This document shows, piece after piece, positions 47,303 through 55,492 of a stretch of DNA of 64,000 nt. Under the pieces are notes generated by a model. That model ran no database searches, was not told the DNA's origin, and saw nothing but the letters and a program-made list of their open reading frames with translations. Every line of letters begins with the position of its first letter. The stretch's first letter is position 1. The DNA comes from Polyangiaceae bacterium (GTDB lineage: Bacteria; Myxococcota_A; Polyangia; Polyangiales; Polyangiaceae). Location of the stretch: positions 124,001-188,000 of the forward strand of contig CANJMI010000006.1 in assembly GCA_947475525.1 (NCBI GenBank), given 5' to 3'. Both the position numbers and the translations under genes were made by a program.

Positions 47303-49273
47303 TCAATCCCTCGGAACGCCACGACCGGATTTGCGCGGTGGCGCGGCGTCTTCGCCTTCGCCCCGGAGAAAGTCTTCGAGCACCTTCTCGGCAACCTCGA
47401 GCAGATCGTAAACGGTGACGGCACCGAGCAGCCGGTCCTCGCCGTCGACCACCGGCAAACAGCCGATGTTGTGCTCGCGCATCATCTCGAGCGCCTGGAG
47501 CGTCGGGGTGTCCGGGTGCGCCTTGACCGGATCGCGCATCATCACGTCTTGCACGGTCAGTTCTTGGAAGTTTACGCCCTTGCCGCGCGCGACGATCGGT
47601 AGCAGCGCGCGAATCGTCAGGAGCCCGACAAGCTTGCCGTTGTCATCCTCGACCGGCACGTGGCGCGTCTCCTGCCAGTCCATCACCTGCGCCGCAAGCT
47701 CGACCGGATCGCTCGCGCGGACCGTGAAGAGCTCGGTGCTCATGAACTGCCCGAGCGTGCGGTAACTCGGGAACCAGTCGCGTGTTCGATGCAGCTCGGC
47801 GAGCGGCCAAGTGTGCACGGGCTCCCCGCTCTTTTGCTGGGCCTGCATCGCGGAGGTGAGGCTGCGCATGCGCACATCGATCGGGGCTTGGGCCATCTTG
47901 GCGAGAGATTTAAGGGCCCATGTCGAGCCCGTTTGCAGCGACTCGACGCGTGCCTCGATGACGCCAAGGTAGCGGTCGATGTCACACGCTTCGATGCCGT
48001 GCGTGCGGAGGCCTTCTCGTGCGGCCGGCAACAATTCTCCGATGATGAGGTCGCGGGCGGTGACGGTCTTCTGACCGATCCAGTTGAACTGCGCTTGCAG
48101 ACCGTGGCGGGCCGCCGCGTAAAAATTGTTCTTCGCGTCGTCGAAGGAAAGCTTCTCATGGATGCGGGGGTACACGTCCGCGAGCTGCGCCATCATGCCG
48201 AAGAAGAAGGCGGCGTTTGCCACTTCATCGAGCACCGTCGGTCCGCTCGGAAGGATGCGGTTTTCAATGCGAAGGTGTGCTTTGCCCTCGCTGACTCCGT
48301 AGCATGCGCGATTCCAACGCCACACGGTGCTCGTGTGCATGCGGAGCGCACGGAACTCGGGGAGCCCGCCGTCAGCGAGCACCTTCGCCGGGTCCTCGTC
48401 GAGGTTGTCGGTCGAGAGCATGATTCGGAACCGAGAGATGTCGTCTTTGTAGATCTCGAGGATGCTCTCCTTGATCCACGCGTTGCCGAAACTGACTCGC
48501 GGCGGGGCGGCACGAAGTTTGTGAGCCGCGGAGCGCGCGTCCACGGAGCGCTGAAAGAGCGCCACCCGCGTCTCGTTCCAGAGTCTTTGTCCGAAGAGCA
48601 GCGGAGAATTTACCGCGGAAGCCAAGAGCGGCGCGCTGATCGCCTGAGCGATGTTGTAGAGCATCGCGAACTCGTGGGGCGCCACCTGGAAGTGGACCTG
48701 GAAGCTCGTGTTCGCGCTCTCGAGCATCACGTTGTCATGGCTGATGTCAATTTCATCGAGGCCCTTGATGACGATGTTGAAGGTGCCCCCAGCGAGTGCC
48801 GATGCGGCGCGATTCAGCTCGAAATAACGCGGATTGGGCGTCATGTTGTCGAGATGAAGGTGTCCGAGACGGAGCGTCGGCAAGATGCCCGTGAGCGCCG
48901 TCGACGCGCCGATCCCCACGGCGGCCTCGTCGATCTTGCCGAGAAGTTCATCGAGCTCGTCTTCCATTCGGCGAAGGCAGCGATCGCCGAAGACCTGTGG
49001 CGTCAAGTTGGCCTCGAGGTTGAAGCGCGCAAGCTCGGTCGTGATGCGTTTGTCGTCCTTCAGCCGGTCGAGCAGAGCCATCGCGACGGGCGCGGGTTGG
49101 CGGGCAGCGTCCACGAGGAACATCTCCTGCTCGGCGCCGATGCGGCGAACCCCGCGCTCGAAGCGGTCCTGCTCGATCATCTGCTCGAGCCCTCGCAAAT
49201 CCTTCAGTACGGCACGAGTAAACGCGCGCATCTGGATCTCGCTCGCACTCGTCGCAACGCCTTGGTCACCCAT
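47303..49273 (-). CDS. GCS2-family carboxylate-amine ligase fused to two CBS domains
   Basis: 656 residues. The N-terminal ~450 residues match glutamate-cysteine ligase type 2 / YbdK carboxylate-amine ligases: RRIGAEQEMFLVD, ARFNLEANLTP, MLESANTSFQVHFQV, SAVNSPLLFGQRLWNETRVALF, LRIENRILPSGPT. After a link, two CBS motifs follow (about 515-640): FMSTELFTVRASDPVEL...DDNGKLVGLLTIRALLP and VQDVMMRDPVKAHPDTPTLQALEMM..GCLPVVDGEDRLLGAVTVYDLLE, written in part. CBS pairs usually sense adenosyl ligands and regulate the fused enzyme. The substrate may be glutamate plus an amine; glutathione or related synthesis is possible but not shown. Confidence 0.9.
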   Translation of the reverse strand: MGDQGVATSASEIQMRAFTRAVLKDLRGLEQMIEQDRFERGVRRIGAEQEMFLVDAARQPAPVAMALLDRLKDDKRITTELARFNLEANLTPQVFGDRCLRRMEDELDELLGKIDEAAVGIGASTALTGILPTLRLGHLHLDNMTPNPRYFELNRAASALAGGTFNIVIKGLDEIDISHDNVMLESANTSFQVHFQVAPHEFAMLYNIAQAISAPLLASAVNSPLLFGQRLWNETRVALFQRSVDARSAAHKLRAAPPRVSFGNAWIKESILEIYKDDISRFRIMLSTDNLDEDPAKVLADGGLPEFRALRMHTSTVWRWNRACYGVSEGKAHLRIENRILPSGPTVLDEVANAAFFFGMMAQLADVYPRIHEKLSFDDAKNNFYAAARHGLQAQFNWIGQKTVTARDLIIGELLPAAREGLRTHGIEACDIDRYLGVIEARVESLQTGSTWALKSLAKMAQAPIDVRMRSLTSAMQAQQKSGEPVHTWPLAELHRTRDWFPSYRTLGQFMSTELFTVRASDPVELAAQVMDWQETRHVPVEDDNGKLVGLLTIRALLPIVARGKGVNFQELTVQDVMMRDPVKAHPDTPTLQALEMMREHNIGCLPVVDGEDRLLGAVTVYDLLEVAEKVLEDFLRGEGEDAAPPRKSGRGVPRD

Positions 49274-49364
49274 CGTCTTTACGCCTCTCGTCCGTTGGAG
49301 CGGTACCGTACCATAGGCGCCGGGCCACCCAAGATTGGTTGCGCCGATTCGGCCGCCGTAGCCT

Positions 49365-50186
49365 TCAGACGACTCGTAGCAACGTCCCGAAGCGCTCGGT
49401 CAGCGCGTCGTGATAGTGGACGAGGCGACTCGGAATCGGGACGCTCGCGGCAACGTCGACCCCGAGCGTCGCCACGGTCTCGAGGAGGACGTCGCGCTCG
49501 GACTCCGTCTGCGACAAGACCAGTAAACTACCCTTCGGCGTGCATTCGATGGCTTTCGCGAAGAGGCGTTTCGGCTCGAAGAATCGCGTTGGCAATCCCC
49601 AGCGCACGAGCGCGTGACGTGTCACGAATGGGAAGAGCAGCGTCGCCACATCGAACGAGTCGCCTTCGATCGAGCAAAAGTCGGCGACACGATAAGCGAC
49701 TCGCGGGTTTTCGGTTTGGCGCACATAGGCCTCGGCGTAATCGCAGCGGGCGCGCCAATCGCGGTAGACAACGTGACCGTCGAGCTCGACGCCGAGCAAA
49801 GCGACCTCGGAACGGGGGCCCGCACGGTTGCGGAAGAACCGCTCGAGAGCGAACGCGTAGTTGAAGTTCTTCGAGCCGACATCGACGATTCGCAGGGCTT
49901 CGCCAGGCACGCGAGCAGCGAACGTCTCTCCGCCGATGATCGTCTCCAAGGCATCGAGCAGGTAGACGTTGTCGCGGTAGTCAAACCGGGTGGAGCACGC
50001 CGCGAGCGGCTCGAGCGCGTAACGTTTGCGAAGCTCCCGTTCGCGCGCTTCGGCCCGCTTGGCCGCGCCTCGCTCGAGGTAATCGAAGAGCTCCGTTTTC
50101 GGCTCTTGGAGCAAGGTCGGCGGTCCGCGCCGAAACCCGAGGGCGTTCCGTACGGAGAATCGCAGGGCGTTCAGCTGCGTGCGCAC
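49365..50186 (-). CDS. Methyltransferase-like protein (Rossmann fold)
   Basis: 273 residues, GTG start at 50186. A possible SAM-binding strand-loop is RIVDVGSKNFNYAFALERFF, followed by VALLGVELDGHVVYRDW (acidic residue at the end of strand 2) and a later strand VAYRVADFCSIEG, the order seen in class I methyltransferases. The later half has no diagnostic motif. Substrate unknown. It is 8 bp after the HIT gene and 91 bp before the GCS2-CBS gene on the same strand. Confidence 0.6.
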   Translation of the reverse strand: MRTQLNALRFSVRNALGFRRGPPTLLQEPKTELFDYLERGAAKRAEARERELRKRYALEPLAACSTRFDYRDNVYLLDALETIIGGETFAARVPGEALRIVDVGSKNFNYAFALERFFRNRAGPRSEVALLGVELDGHVVYRDWRARCDYAEAYVRQTENPRVAYRVADFCSIEGDSFDVATLLFPFVTRHALVRWGLPTRFFEPKRLFAKAIECTPKGSLLVLSQTESERDVLLETVATLGVDVAASVPIPSRLVHYHDALTERFGTLLRVV

Positions 50187-50194
50187 GACGGAGG

Positions 50195-50620
50195 CTACGC
50201 GGCCGGGGACGCGAGCTCCGCGGTAACCTCGGCGGCAAGCGACGCCGCGTCAGCGTGGTCGAGCGAGCCTGCCGGCCAGCGAATCCCGAGGCCACCGACG
50301 TCCGATTTCGGGATGATGTGAAAATGCACGTGAAAGACAGCCTGGTGTGCCGAGGCTCCGTTGTTTTGCAACACGTTGTAGTCGCGGACTCCGGTCACTT
50401 TGGTGAGCGCGCGGCACAGACGAGGCAGCACTCGACCGAGTGCCGCGGCCGATTCATCGGAGAGGTCACCCAACGTGACGGCGGGCTCCTTCGGGAGCAC
50501 GAGCGCGTGCCCGCGTGACAGCGGGCCGATGTCGAGGAACGAGAGGACCCGGTCGTCCTCGTAGAGCTTGTGGCAAGGGAGCTCTCCCCGGATGATTCTC
50601 GCGAAGATGGTCTCCGACAT
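50195..50620 (-). CDS. HIT-family protein
   Basis: 141 residues. The histidine triad HVHFHI (H-x-H-x-H) is near residue 98, preceded by the family wording IFARIIRGELPCHKLYEDD, SFLDIGPLSRGHALVLPKEP and VLQNNGASAHQAVFHVH. A nucleotide hydrolase or transferase of the Hint/GalT-like superfamily, cleaving AMP from lysine or amine substrates in characterised members; its own substrate is unknown. It sits between the QueD-like and methyltransferase-like genes with gaps of 8 bp. Confidence 0.92.
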   Translation of the reverse strand: MSETIFARIIRGELPCHKLYEDDRVLSFLDIGPLSRGHALVLPKEPAVTLGDLSDESAAALGRVLPRLCRALTKVTGVRDYNVLQNNGASAHQAVFHVHFHIIPKSDVGGLGIRWPAGSLDHADAASLAAEVTAELASPAA

Positions 50621-50628
50621 GGCGTGAC

Positions 50629-51165
50629 TCAGAGCGGACGATATTCGGCGTAAAGCTCGGATGGGTGGAGCGACTCGTAGATGCGCGCGCTCACGATTTT
50701 GATGCGCTCGTCAGCGATGGTCATCGCGGCCATACGGTACAGCCACTCCGCGAGGCGCTCCGATGTCGGAGTGAATGGGAAGACGGCAACTTTGATCCCA
50801 CCGGGCCGCTCGTTACGCGCGCCACAGAGGTCTCCGCTGAACATCGCCTGGCAGGTGCCGAGGTTTCCGAGTGTCTCGAGGCGCGAGGCGACAAGCTTCT
50901 CGCCGAGGGATTCGAGATCCCCTTTCGTGTCTTCCCAAGTCGCGACGCCGAGAGCGAGCGAGTGGTCGAGAAGTTGGAAACAGGGATCGAACACCAGGGC
51001 CTGCATGCGGTCAAAATCGAGCACGAAACCTTGGTTGTCGAGCGTCTCGGATGCGGCGCAGAGTTCGAATTTCCACGTGTGTCCATGCAACGAGATGCAT
51101 GGCCCTTCGTGACCGCGGACGTGGTGCCCGAACTGGATGAAAATGCTGCCCGTTATCGTGTACAT
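50629..51165 (-). CDS. QueD/6-pyruvoyl-tetrahydropterin synthase-family protein
   Basis: 178 residues, somewhat longer than usual QueD (about 120). Zinc ligand candidates: His14 or His15 and the pair His27, His29 in SLHGHTWKFE; the catalytic Cys23 is four residues before His27, and DH is in QLLDHSLAL. A central insertion (about 85-130) contains the Cys residues QAMFSGDLCGARN. The family converts dihydroneopterin triphosphate to CPH4 (queuosine) or to tetrahydropterin. No queuosine pathway genes (QueC, QueE) are near. Confidence 0.88.
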   Translation of the reverse strand: MYTITGSIFIQFGHHVRGHEGPCISLHGHTWKFELCAASETLDNQGFVLDFDRMQALVFDPCFQLLDHSLALGVATWEDTKGDLESLGEKLVASRLETLGNLGTCQAMFSGDLCGARNERPGGIKVAVFPFTPTSERLAEWLYRMAAMTIADERIKIVSARIYESLHPSELYAEYRPL

Positions 51166-51211
51166 CGTAGGCGGACGCTAGCACGACTCGCCCCATCAGG
51201 CTTCCCGGGCA

Positions 51212-52237
<1,026 letters not shown>

Positions 52238-52250
52238 GGTGCCTCGACGT

Positions 52251-53312
52251 CTAGAGGGTCACGCGGAAGAGCTGCTGCCCCATGAGAAGAATGTCGCCAT
52301 TTTTCAATTCATGGTCGCCGAGCAATTGGACGAAGGTCCCGTTCGAGCTGCCGAGGTCAGTGACGAAGACCTCGCCGTTCTCTTGGTTGACGCGGCAGTG
52401 CAGCCCCGAGACGTAGCCGTCGTCGGCGAACGTCACGTCGCCCCGCTCGCGGCCGAAGTGAAGCCCGTGCGCGGGAACAGGAACGCTGGGCGCGCGCGTT
52501 TTACGGCCGATGACCAGGCTGACGCGGCCGATGATCCCGTCGAGCGCCGCGCCTTGGTGAACGACACCGTCGGCATCGGCTTCACGGCCCGAAAGCGTCT
52601 CGAATACGAGCAATTCCTGGCCAATTCGGAAGCATTGACCAGGCTTTAGCGGCGCGCGCTGCTCGGCGAGCAACTTGCGGAAGACGCCGTTGAGCGAGGC
52701 GGCATCGCCTACCGTGACGCGCCCGTCGTTGGCAACGAATCGCGCGTGCTTCGGCGACAAGAAGGCGTCATTTCCGAAGACCCCACCGGTCTCGCGCCCG
52801 ACGAAGCTCTCGCCGCGCGGCAGTTCATGGCGGCCGATGTCATTGCCCTCGGCATCGAGCGCAACCAGGACGACTCCGCTCGTTTCAACTGGAGTGACCG
52901 GCTTCGCGCTTGGAGCGAGAACGGCCTTTTTTACCTCCAGCTTGCAGCCGCACGACGCGCAAAAACGGTTCGATGGCGGGTTGTCTGTTTTGCACTCGGG
53001 GCAAAGCCCGGGTGGGCTCTCCGGGGCTACGGGCATCGGGGCCGGAGCTACGGGCATCGCGGCCGGAGCGGCCTGCGGCGCCGCCGAGCGTGGAGCCGAG
53101 GACCCAACGGCCGAGCGCGTCACGGGAGAGGCCGAGCGCGTCACGGGAGAGGCCGAGCGCGTCGACACGGCCACACCGCTGCCGAGCGTGGTCGGGTCCT
53201 CGATGGCGGGCTCCGGTTTCGCGGCAGTACCGCGTGAAAGCTCGGCGCCGCAACCGAGACAAAATCGGTAGTGGTCTTGGTTTTGCTTAGCGCAGGATGA
53301 GCAACTGATCAC
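52251..53312 (-). CDS. Protein with two zinc ribbons and two FHA domains
   Basis: 353 residues, GTG start at 53312. Two CxxC pairs near the start (CSSCAKQ...CLGCGAE) and again at about 100-125 (CPECKTD...CASCGCK) form zinc ribbons, separated by a Ser/Pro/Ala-rich linker with SASPVTR repeats. At about 155-225 an FHA domain (FVGRETGG..LSPKHARFV) and at about 270-340 a second (FGRERGDVTF..VSGLHCRVN, GSSNGTFVQ) follow. FHA domains bind phosphothreonine, so it may link to the Ser/Thr kinases. Common domain set in Myxococcota signalling proteins. Confidence 0.88.
   Translation of the reverse strand: MISCSSCAKQNQDHYRFCLGCGAELSRGTAAKPEPAIEDPTTLGSGVAVSTRSASPVTRSASPVTRSAVGSSAPRSAAPQAAPAAMPVAPAPMPVAPESPPGLCPECKTDNPPSNRFCASCGCKLEVKKAVLAPSAKPVTPVETSGVVLVALDAEGNDIGRHELPRGESFVGRETGGVFGNDAFLSPKHARFVANDGRVTVGDAASLNGVFRKLLAEQRAPLKPGQCFRIGQELLVFETLSGREADADGVVHQGAALDGIIGRVSLVIGRKTRAPSVPVPAHGLHFGRERGDVTFADDGYVSGLHCRVNQENGEVFVTDLGSSNGTFVQLLGDHELKNGDILLMGQQLFRVTL
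53109..53150 (-). repeat. Two 21-bp direct repeats in the FHA gene linker
   Basis: GGCCGAGCGCGTCACGGGAGA occurs twice in tandem (53109-53129, 53130-53150), with part of a third copy after it, encoding the SASPVTR repeats of the linker. It is in frame and identical at DNA level, so it is a recent duplication. Confidence 0.8.
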
Positions 53313-53342
53313 GGCGCGCCTCTCGAGTCGAAGGTGGTAGCC

Positions 53343-53358
53343 AAACCGAAGGTTTCGG
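53343..53358. other. Overlapping short inverted repeats upstream of the FHA gene
   Basis: AAACCGAAGGTTT (53343-53355) and CCGAAGGTTTCGG (53346-53358) are both perfect inverted repeats (5-bp arms, 3-base loop) sharing sequence, so only one can form at a time. A 12-bp palindrome ATCGCGCGCGAT is at 53402-53413. All lie in the 136-bp gap between divergent genes. They may be operator-like or chance; a GC-rich palindrome of this size is not rare here. Confidence 0.25.
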
Positions 53359-53448
53359 AGGGCCGGGAATGGGTAGCTTGGGTTTGCTCGGATTGCAATT
53401 TATCGCGCGCGATCTCGCTGCCGCTTCGGCTCGTGTAAGCTCGCCTAC

Positions 53449-54081
53449 GTGCAACCTTGTGTACGACGCGGCGGGCCCTGGTCCCGAGCGGCGCTAATTG
53501 GCGCTGTCGGGCTCGCCGTTGGAGCCGCAGCACTCGGCGTCGGGTGCCGCGCGACGTTGCCCGACGAGCCGAGCCCCGCCCTCCCCGCCTCGATGCGCGA
53601 AGTCGCGAAACGGGAACGCCACGCCCGCGCCGCTGCCCGGCACGAACAACCCCAATCGAGTCCGAGTGCGCTCGTCACCCCGAGCGCCACGGCTACCTCC
53701 GCCGCCAGCTTCGCCCCAAGCGCGCTCCCAGCCGATTCAGCCGTGACCGCGCCACCCGTGCCACCGCCGGAGACGCCGGCCGCAGACGCGTCAGCGCGAG
53801 CGCCGAGCCCGACCAAGAAAACTTCGGATGACCTCTGCGACCGCCTCTGTGAGCGGACCGTAGGCTGCGCGTTTGATGCACTCAGCGGCTCATTCTCGAG
53901 CGATGACGTCGGTGACGCACGAGAGCTTCGCGGGCAGCGGGATTTCGGGGTGCAGGAGTGCGTAAAGCGCTGCGCGAAAGAGATCGCGACTTCGCGGGCG
54001 GCACTTGAAGCGTGCGAGCCCTTGAAGGATTGTGAGCCACTGATCGAGTGCTTCGCCAACGCGACCGTGCGGGACAATTAA
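53449..54081 (+). CDS. Secreted lipoprotein with Cys-rich C-terminus
   Basis: 210 residues, GTG start at 53449. A signal peptide ending in AALGVGC (lipobox) is followed by a long Pro/Ala/Ser/Thr-rich segment, then a short Cys-rich domain from about residue 128 (LCDRLCERTVGCAF; VQECVKRCAKEI; ACEPLKDCEPLIECF) with seven to eight cysteines probably in disulfides. No family recognised; this design is common in Myxococcota envelope proteins. A long antisense frame covers it, but its content (low-complexity) does not resemble a protein. Confidence 0.7.
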   Translation: MQPCVRRGGPWSRAALIGAVGLAVGAAALGVGCRATLPDEPSPALPASMREVAKRERHARAAARHEQPQSSPSALVTPSATATSAASFAPSALPADSAVTAPPVPPPETPAADASARAPSPTKKTSDDLCDRLCERTVGCAFDALSGSFSSDDVGDARELRGQRDFGVQECVKRCAKEIATSRAALEACEPLKDCEPLIECFANATVRDN

Positions 54082-54157
54082 CGCTCATACGTCAGCGCAG
54101 GGTGAAGGCGCGGTGCCCCCGTTGACGCCTCGCGTGAGGCCCGCTAAGCGCCGGACC

Positions 54158-54478
54158 ATGAGCGATCAGGTTCAAGCTTCCCACATCCTCCTCATGTACT
54201 CAGGGTCGATGCGCTCGCGGGCCTCGCGGAGCAAAGATGACGCCGAAAAGCTAATCGAGTCGCTCAAGCAGCAACTCGACGGCGGTGCCGAATTCGCCGC
54301 ATTGGCGCGCGCGAACTCGGACTGCCCGTCGTCCGCCCAAGGCGGCGACCTCGGAGCCTTTGGTCGCGGGCAAATGGTGAAAGCGTTCGAGGACACGGCG
54401 TTCGCGATGCCGGTCGGCGCGGTGAGCGGCGTCGTCGAGACCCCCTTCGGCTACCACCTGATTCAGCGTACCGCCTAG
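54158..54478 (+). CDS. Small parvulin-type peptidyl-prolyl isomerase
   Basis: 106 residues from ATG at 54158. The parvulin fold is complete: ASHILLMY at the start, EFAALARANSDCPSSAQGGDLGAFGRGQMVKAFEDTAF (in part) and VETPFGYHLIQ at the end. There is no signal peptide, so it should be cytoplasmic, a small PpiC-like enzyme. Its stop TAG shares bases with the stop of the convergent membrane protein gene. Confidence 0.92.
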   Translation: MSDQVQASHILLMYSGSMRSRASRSKDDAEKLIESLKQQLDGGAEFAALARANSDCPSSAQGGDLGAFGRGQMVKAFEDTAFAMPVGAVSGVVETPFGYHLIQRTA

Positions 54479-55479
54479 AAGCTGCCGACGAGCGACAGTC
54501 CGACGAGCGACGGCGCGAGGATCGGCCGAACGACGAGTGCCTGAGGCGCGCCTTCGTCCGTCGGCTCACGTCCGAGTTGCGCGGCGATCAGCAGCACGAC
54601 GCCCGCCGCGGAAACGACCCCACCGGATGCGAGGAGCACGCTCGCGGAGTTTGCGGTGAACGTCAGGCGGTCGACGTCGCCGCTGCGAGCTGTCTCGCAT
54701 GCGCGCGCCCCATCCGAATCGGGTGGTGTACAAACGTGTTCGAGGGTGCGGTCCATCTCCACGGAGCGCACGGCTTGCACAGCCCCGGCGAGCAACGCCG
54801 CCAGGCCAACGCCGCCGAGCACAACTCCCGCAATGACTTTTTTACGCCCCGCGTCCGACTCGCCCTCGCGCTCGGCGAGGACGGGCACAAGGACGGTGAG
54901 TCTCGAGCCGTCCGCCGCGATGGGCACCATTGATGACCACGGCGCGTAGCCTTTGGCGCTCGCCTCGACGAGATGCTCTCCAGGGTCCACTGGGAGCGGC
55001 ACCCCGAAACCCACCGCGGGGAGCGATTGCGAATCGATGCGCACGGCAACATCCGCGTGCTGCGGCGAGACCTCGACGCTGATGCGCGACAAGGTCTTCT
55101 CGAGGGTGTCGGCGAGGTCCTGGGCTCCGCGCCTTCGACCCTCATCGCCGCGCTGGTTCGCGAGGGTCGCGGCCGCGCGGAACTCGGTCCACGCGGTCGC
55201 AGTCTTGCCGTTTTTTTCGTGGCATCGCGCGACATTGAGCAGCGCTCCGACGGACGGATCGGCCGCCTGGCTTGCGCTGAATGCCGCGCACGCCGCCGCC
55301 TCATCGCCCCGCGTGAGCGCGACTTTCCCTTCCTCGAAAAGTTGCTCTGCGAGCGCCGGGTTACGGCGCCCTCCGCCTGCCGCGAAGGACGCGGAACTGA
55401 GCAAAAACGCTAGGCCACCGAACACGAGGGGAATGGCCACGTTGCGCGGCCGCGTTAGGCGAAGCACCACACGACGCAC
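54475..55479 (-). CDS. TPR-like membrane protein, PEGA-like beta domain and two C-terminal helices
   Basis: 334 residues with GTG at 55479, just after the kinase stop and with AGGTCC as a possible ribosome-binding site. An N-terminal membrane or signal helix (VAIPLVFGGLAFLLSSASFA) is followed by a tetratricopeptide-like region (ALAEQLFEEGKVALTRGDEAAACAAFSASQAADP), a domain like PEGA (VDPGEHLVEASAKGYAPWSS) and two C-terminal membrane helices (VIAGVVLGGVGLAALLAGAV; SVLLASGGVVSAAGVVLLIA). TPR plus PEGA proteins behind Ser/Thr kinases are common in Myxococcota. Same operon as the kinase. Confidence 0.8.
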   Translation of the reverse strand: MRRVVLRLTRPRNVAIPLVFGGLAFLLSSASFAAGGGRRNPALAEQLFEEGKVALTRGDEAAACAAFSASQAADPSVGALLNVARCHEKNGKTATAWTEFRAAATLANQRGDEGRRRGAQDLADTLEKTLSRISVEVSPQHADVAVRIDSQSLPAVGFGVPLPVDPGEHLVEASAKGYAPWSSMVPIAADGSRLTVLVPVLAEREGESDAGRKKVIAGVVLGGVGLAALLAGAVQAVRSVEMDRTLEHVCTPPDSDGARACETARSGDVDRLTFTANSASVLLASGGVVSAAGVVLLIAAQLGREPTDEGAPQALVVRPILAPSLVGLSLVGSF

Positions 55480-55492
55480 CGCTCGCTGGACC

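Noticed and set aside
47660-49864. Open frame of about 730 codons antisense to the GCS2-CBS gene
   Set aside because: The GCS2 and CBS wording is on the other strand; the antisense frame overlaps three genes and looks like a shadow.
53402-53413. Palindrome ATCGCGCGCGAT as an operator
   Set aside because: A short CG-rich palindrome is expected by chance in this base composition; no second site seen.
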